DNA of 64,000 nucleotides from Promicromonospora sp. Populi (GTDB taxonomy: Bacteria; Actinomycetota; Actinomycetes; Actinomycetales; Cellulomonadaceae): assembly GCF_041081105.1 (NCBI RefSeq), contig NZ_CP163528.1, positions 3,534,001-3,598,000 on the forward strand, in the 5' to 3' direction. A program made the position numbers and the translations under genes. The notes beneath the pieces were generated by a model, which was given only the letters and a program-made list of their open reading frames with translations, did not search any database and was not told the DNA's origin. Positions 62,503-64,000 of the stretch are shown piece by piece (the stretch's first letter is position 1; the number at the start of each line of letters is the position of its first letter).

Positions 62503-64000
62503 ACCGGCTGTCGCCTCTTTCGCTCGCCGCGCCATCGGGTGGGCTGAACCTGGAGGACACCCAGGGTGTGAGCACAGAACGGTTCGTGCTCCAGTGGGAC
62601 ACGGGCTCACCGTGGAACCCGCTGAACGTCGACTCCGAGATCTTCTCGACCCTCGCGGGCATGTTCTGGGCCTGGTACCGGGACATGGTCTCGGTCCAGA
62701 TCTGGGTGCTCGACTGGGTGCTCGGCATGGACTGGCTCGGTTACATCCTGGCGCCGCTGGCCGGGCTGAGCGTGATCGTGCAGGGGATGGTCGCGCAGAT
62801 CGGCCTGCTCAACCTGATGCTGATCATCCTGGCGTTCGTCGTCGGCTTCTGGCTGCTCAAGGGCCGGTACGCGGGCGGCTTCATGGAGCTCCTCATCGGC
62901 TGCATCATCGCGGCCCTGGCCACCGGATTCCTCGCCAACCCGATGGCGACGATCGGCGGCGAGCAGGGCGTGATCATGCAGTCGCGCAACGCCGGCATGG
63001 ACATCGCCACGGGCTTCGCGACCGAGGGGGCCTCGTTCCAACGGGACTCCACGGTGATTCGGGAGGGCCTCAAGGGCCAGCTCGTGGACACCCTGCTGCG
63101 CGCGCCGCACCAGATCATCAACTACGGCTCGATGATCGACGGCACCGGCTGCGAGGACACCTATACCGAGAACGTGGGGCGCGAGAACGCCGTCGAGACG
63201 ATCGGGGGGTGCGACGAGGCCTACCAGGAGGCGGCGTCCACGGTCGACGCCGGCACCGTCGTCTCGACGCTCAGCCTGCTCACCACGGGGTTCGTGTTCC
63301 TCCTGCTGTCCGTGGTGATCGTCGGCGGCACCATCTTCGCGGTGCTGCTGCTGGGCTGGTCGGCGATCAAGCTGCTGTGGCAGCTCCCCGTCGGTGTGGT
63401 CTCCAGCGGCACCCGCGCCCAGCTGTTCCGCACGTTCGCGAGCGTGGGCTTCGGCTGCATCCTCGTCGCGATGGCCACGATGTTCCTGGTCGCGTGGATG
63501 AGGATGCTGCTCGGCTTCTACGACGCCACGAGCGGGTTGCCGTTCCTGGTGCGGCTGTACCTGTTCAACACCCTGGTCATCGCCGGCGCCGTCTTCTACG
63601 TGCTGATGGGCGCGAGCGTTCGCCAGGCCCTGCGCGGCCTCGCGGACCGGCTCGCGGCCGCGGGCGTGCCCTCCCAGGTGGGCGAGCCCGCCTCCATGCC
63701 ATGGGACGGCACCGCGAAGTGGCGGGACCGGTACAACAAGGCCAGGGAGTGGGCGGGTGTGGGGCTGGGCCCAGCCCCCGTGCAGGCGAACAAGAACGCG
63801 GTGGACGTGGACGGGGCCTCGGGCGTCGGCTCGGCGGGCCCGTCCACCATGGACGGGACCCCTGGCGTCGGCTCGGCAGGCGGCACCTCGGGCGGTGTGC
63901 CCGGTGACGACAACCGCACGGTGCCCATCCCGGTGAACGGCCCCGGGCGTCCGGGTGCTCCCGGCGAGCCCAACACGGGCAACGGCGTGAGCGGCGGCGG
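62499..64000 (+). CDS. VirB6/TrbL-like polytopic T4SS membrane protein (partial, C-terminus off window)
   Basis: About 500 residues are visible. Helices cluster in two groups: LDWVLGMDWLGYILAPLAGL, GLLNLMLIILAFVVGFWLLK and ELLIGCIIAALATGFLANPM; then LSLLTTGFVFLLLSVVIVGG, FAVLLLGWSAIKLLWQLPVG, CILVAMATMFLVAWMRMLLG and NTLVIAGAVFYVLMGASVRQ. An extracellular loop with a Cys pair (DGTGCEDTY, GGCDEAYQ) lies between the groups. The C-terminal part is Gly/Pro/Ser-rich and continues past the window. It would form the inner-membrane part of the channel. ATG 62499 overlaps the ATPase stop. Confidence 0.82.
   Translation, partial: MNRLSPLSLAAPSGGLNLEDTQGVSTERFVLQWDTGSPWNPLNVDSEIFSTLAGMFWAWYRDMVSVQIWVLDWVLGMDWLGYILAPLAGLSVIVQGMVAQIGLLNLMLIILAFVVGFWLLKGRYAGGFMELLIGCIIAALATGFLANPMATIGGEQGVIMQSRNAGMDIATGFATEGASFQRDSTVIREGLKGQLVDTLLRAPHQIINYGSMIDGTGCEDTYTENVGRENAVETIGGCDEAYQEAASTVDAGTVVSTLSLLTTGFVFLLLSVVIVGGTIFAVLLLGWSAIKLLWQLPVGVVSSGTRAQLFRTFASVGFGCILVAMATMFLVAWMRMLLGFYDATSGLPFLVRLYLFNTLVIAGAVFYVLMGASVRQALRGLADRLAAAGVPSQVGEPASMPWDGTAKWRDRYNKAREWAGVGLGPAPVQANKNAVDVDGASGVGSAGPSTMDGTPGVGSAGGTSGGVPGDDNRTVPIPVNGPGRPGAPGEPNTGNGVSGG

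Overview
The window is 64 kb of very GC-rich DNA with GTG and TTG starts, purine-rich ribosome sites and many ATGA start/stop overlaps. Secreted polysaccharide-degrading enzymes, a Tad pilus locus with TadE/TadG-like genes and a SARP-type regulator point to an Actinomycetota chromosome. I would guess Micrococcales, close to Cellulomonadaceae or Promicromonosporaceae; this is inference from gene content. No rRNA, tRNA or CRISPR array was seen.

Layout. 1-5.2 kb (minus strand): amino-acid ABC transporter binding lipoprotein (cut by the window edge), an NSS-family sodium symporter with its small MetS-like subunit, an alditol-oxidase-like flavoenzyme, a STAS anti-anti-sigma protein and a YbaK-type deacylase. 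5.2-33.2 kb: cell-wall and secreted functions (VanY-like carboxypeptidase, secreted DUF1524 nuclease, GH76 mannanase, GH13 amylase, phytase-like esterase, two paralogous ChW-repeat proteins) mixed with housekeeping genes (HrpA RNA helicase, SNF2 helicase, MFS exporter, DoxX protein, a membrane-anchored receiver protein). Perfect hairpins separate most convergent genes.

33.3-43.1 kb is an accessory island, visibly less GC-rich in its first half. It holds an HNH endonuclease and a NaeI-type restriction-modification locus: a Vsr mismatch endonuclease, a NaeI homologue broken by a one-base frameshift in a C6 run, and a C5-cytosine methyltransferase. It also has an unrecognised protein, four exported proteins on the minus strand (two overlapping pairs), and a lone YhcG-like PD-(D/E)XK domain that has lost its catalytic E and K. 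A palindrome with core GTTGCGTATACGCAAC occurs three times, each in front of a gene of this island.

43.2-54.5 kb (minus strand): one tightly overlapping tad operon (SAF/CpaB-like, CpaE/TadZ-like, TadA, TadB, TadC, short prepilin, two TadE-like, TadG-like), ending in a large membrane protein that joins LysM domains to a SARP/BTAD regulator. 54.9-64 kb: a sigma-factor-like protein is divergent from a type IV secretion operon (TcpC-like, small membrane protein, PrgI/TcpE-like, VirB4-like ATPase, VirB6/TrbL-like). The two share an intergenic palindrome with a perfect CRP/GlxR-type core. The VirB4-like ATPase carries a 436-residue intein in its P-loop. The intein has class 3 signature residues, an apparently intact LAGLIDADG endonuclease and two zinc-ribbon-like inserts.
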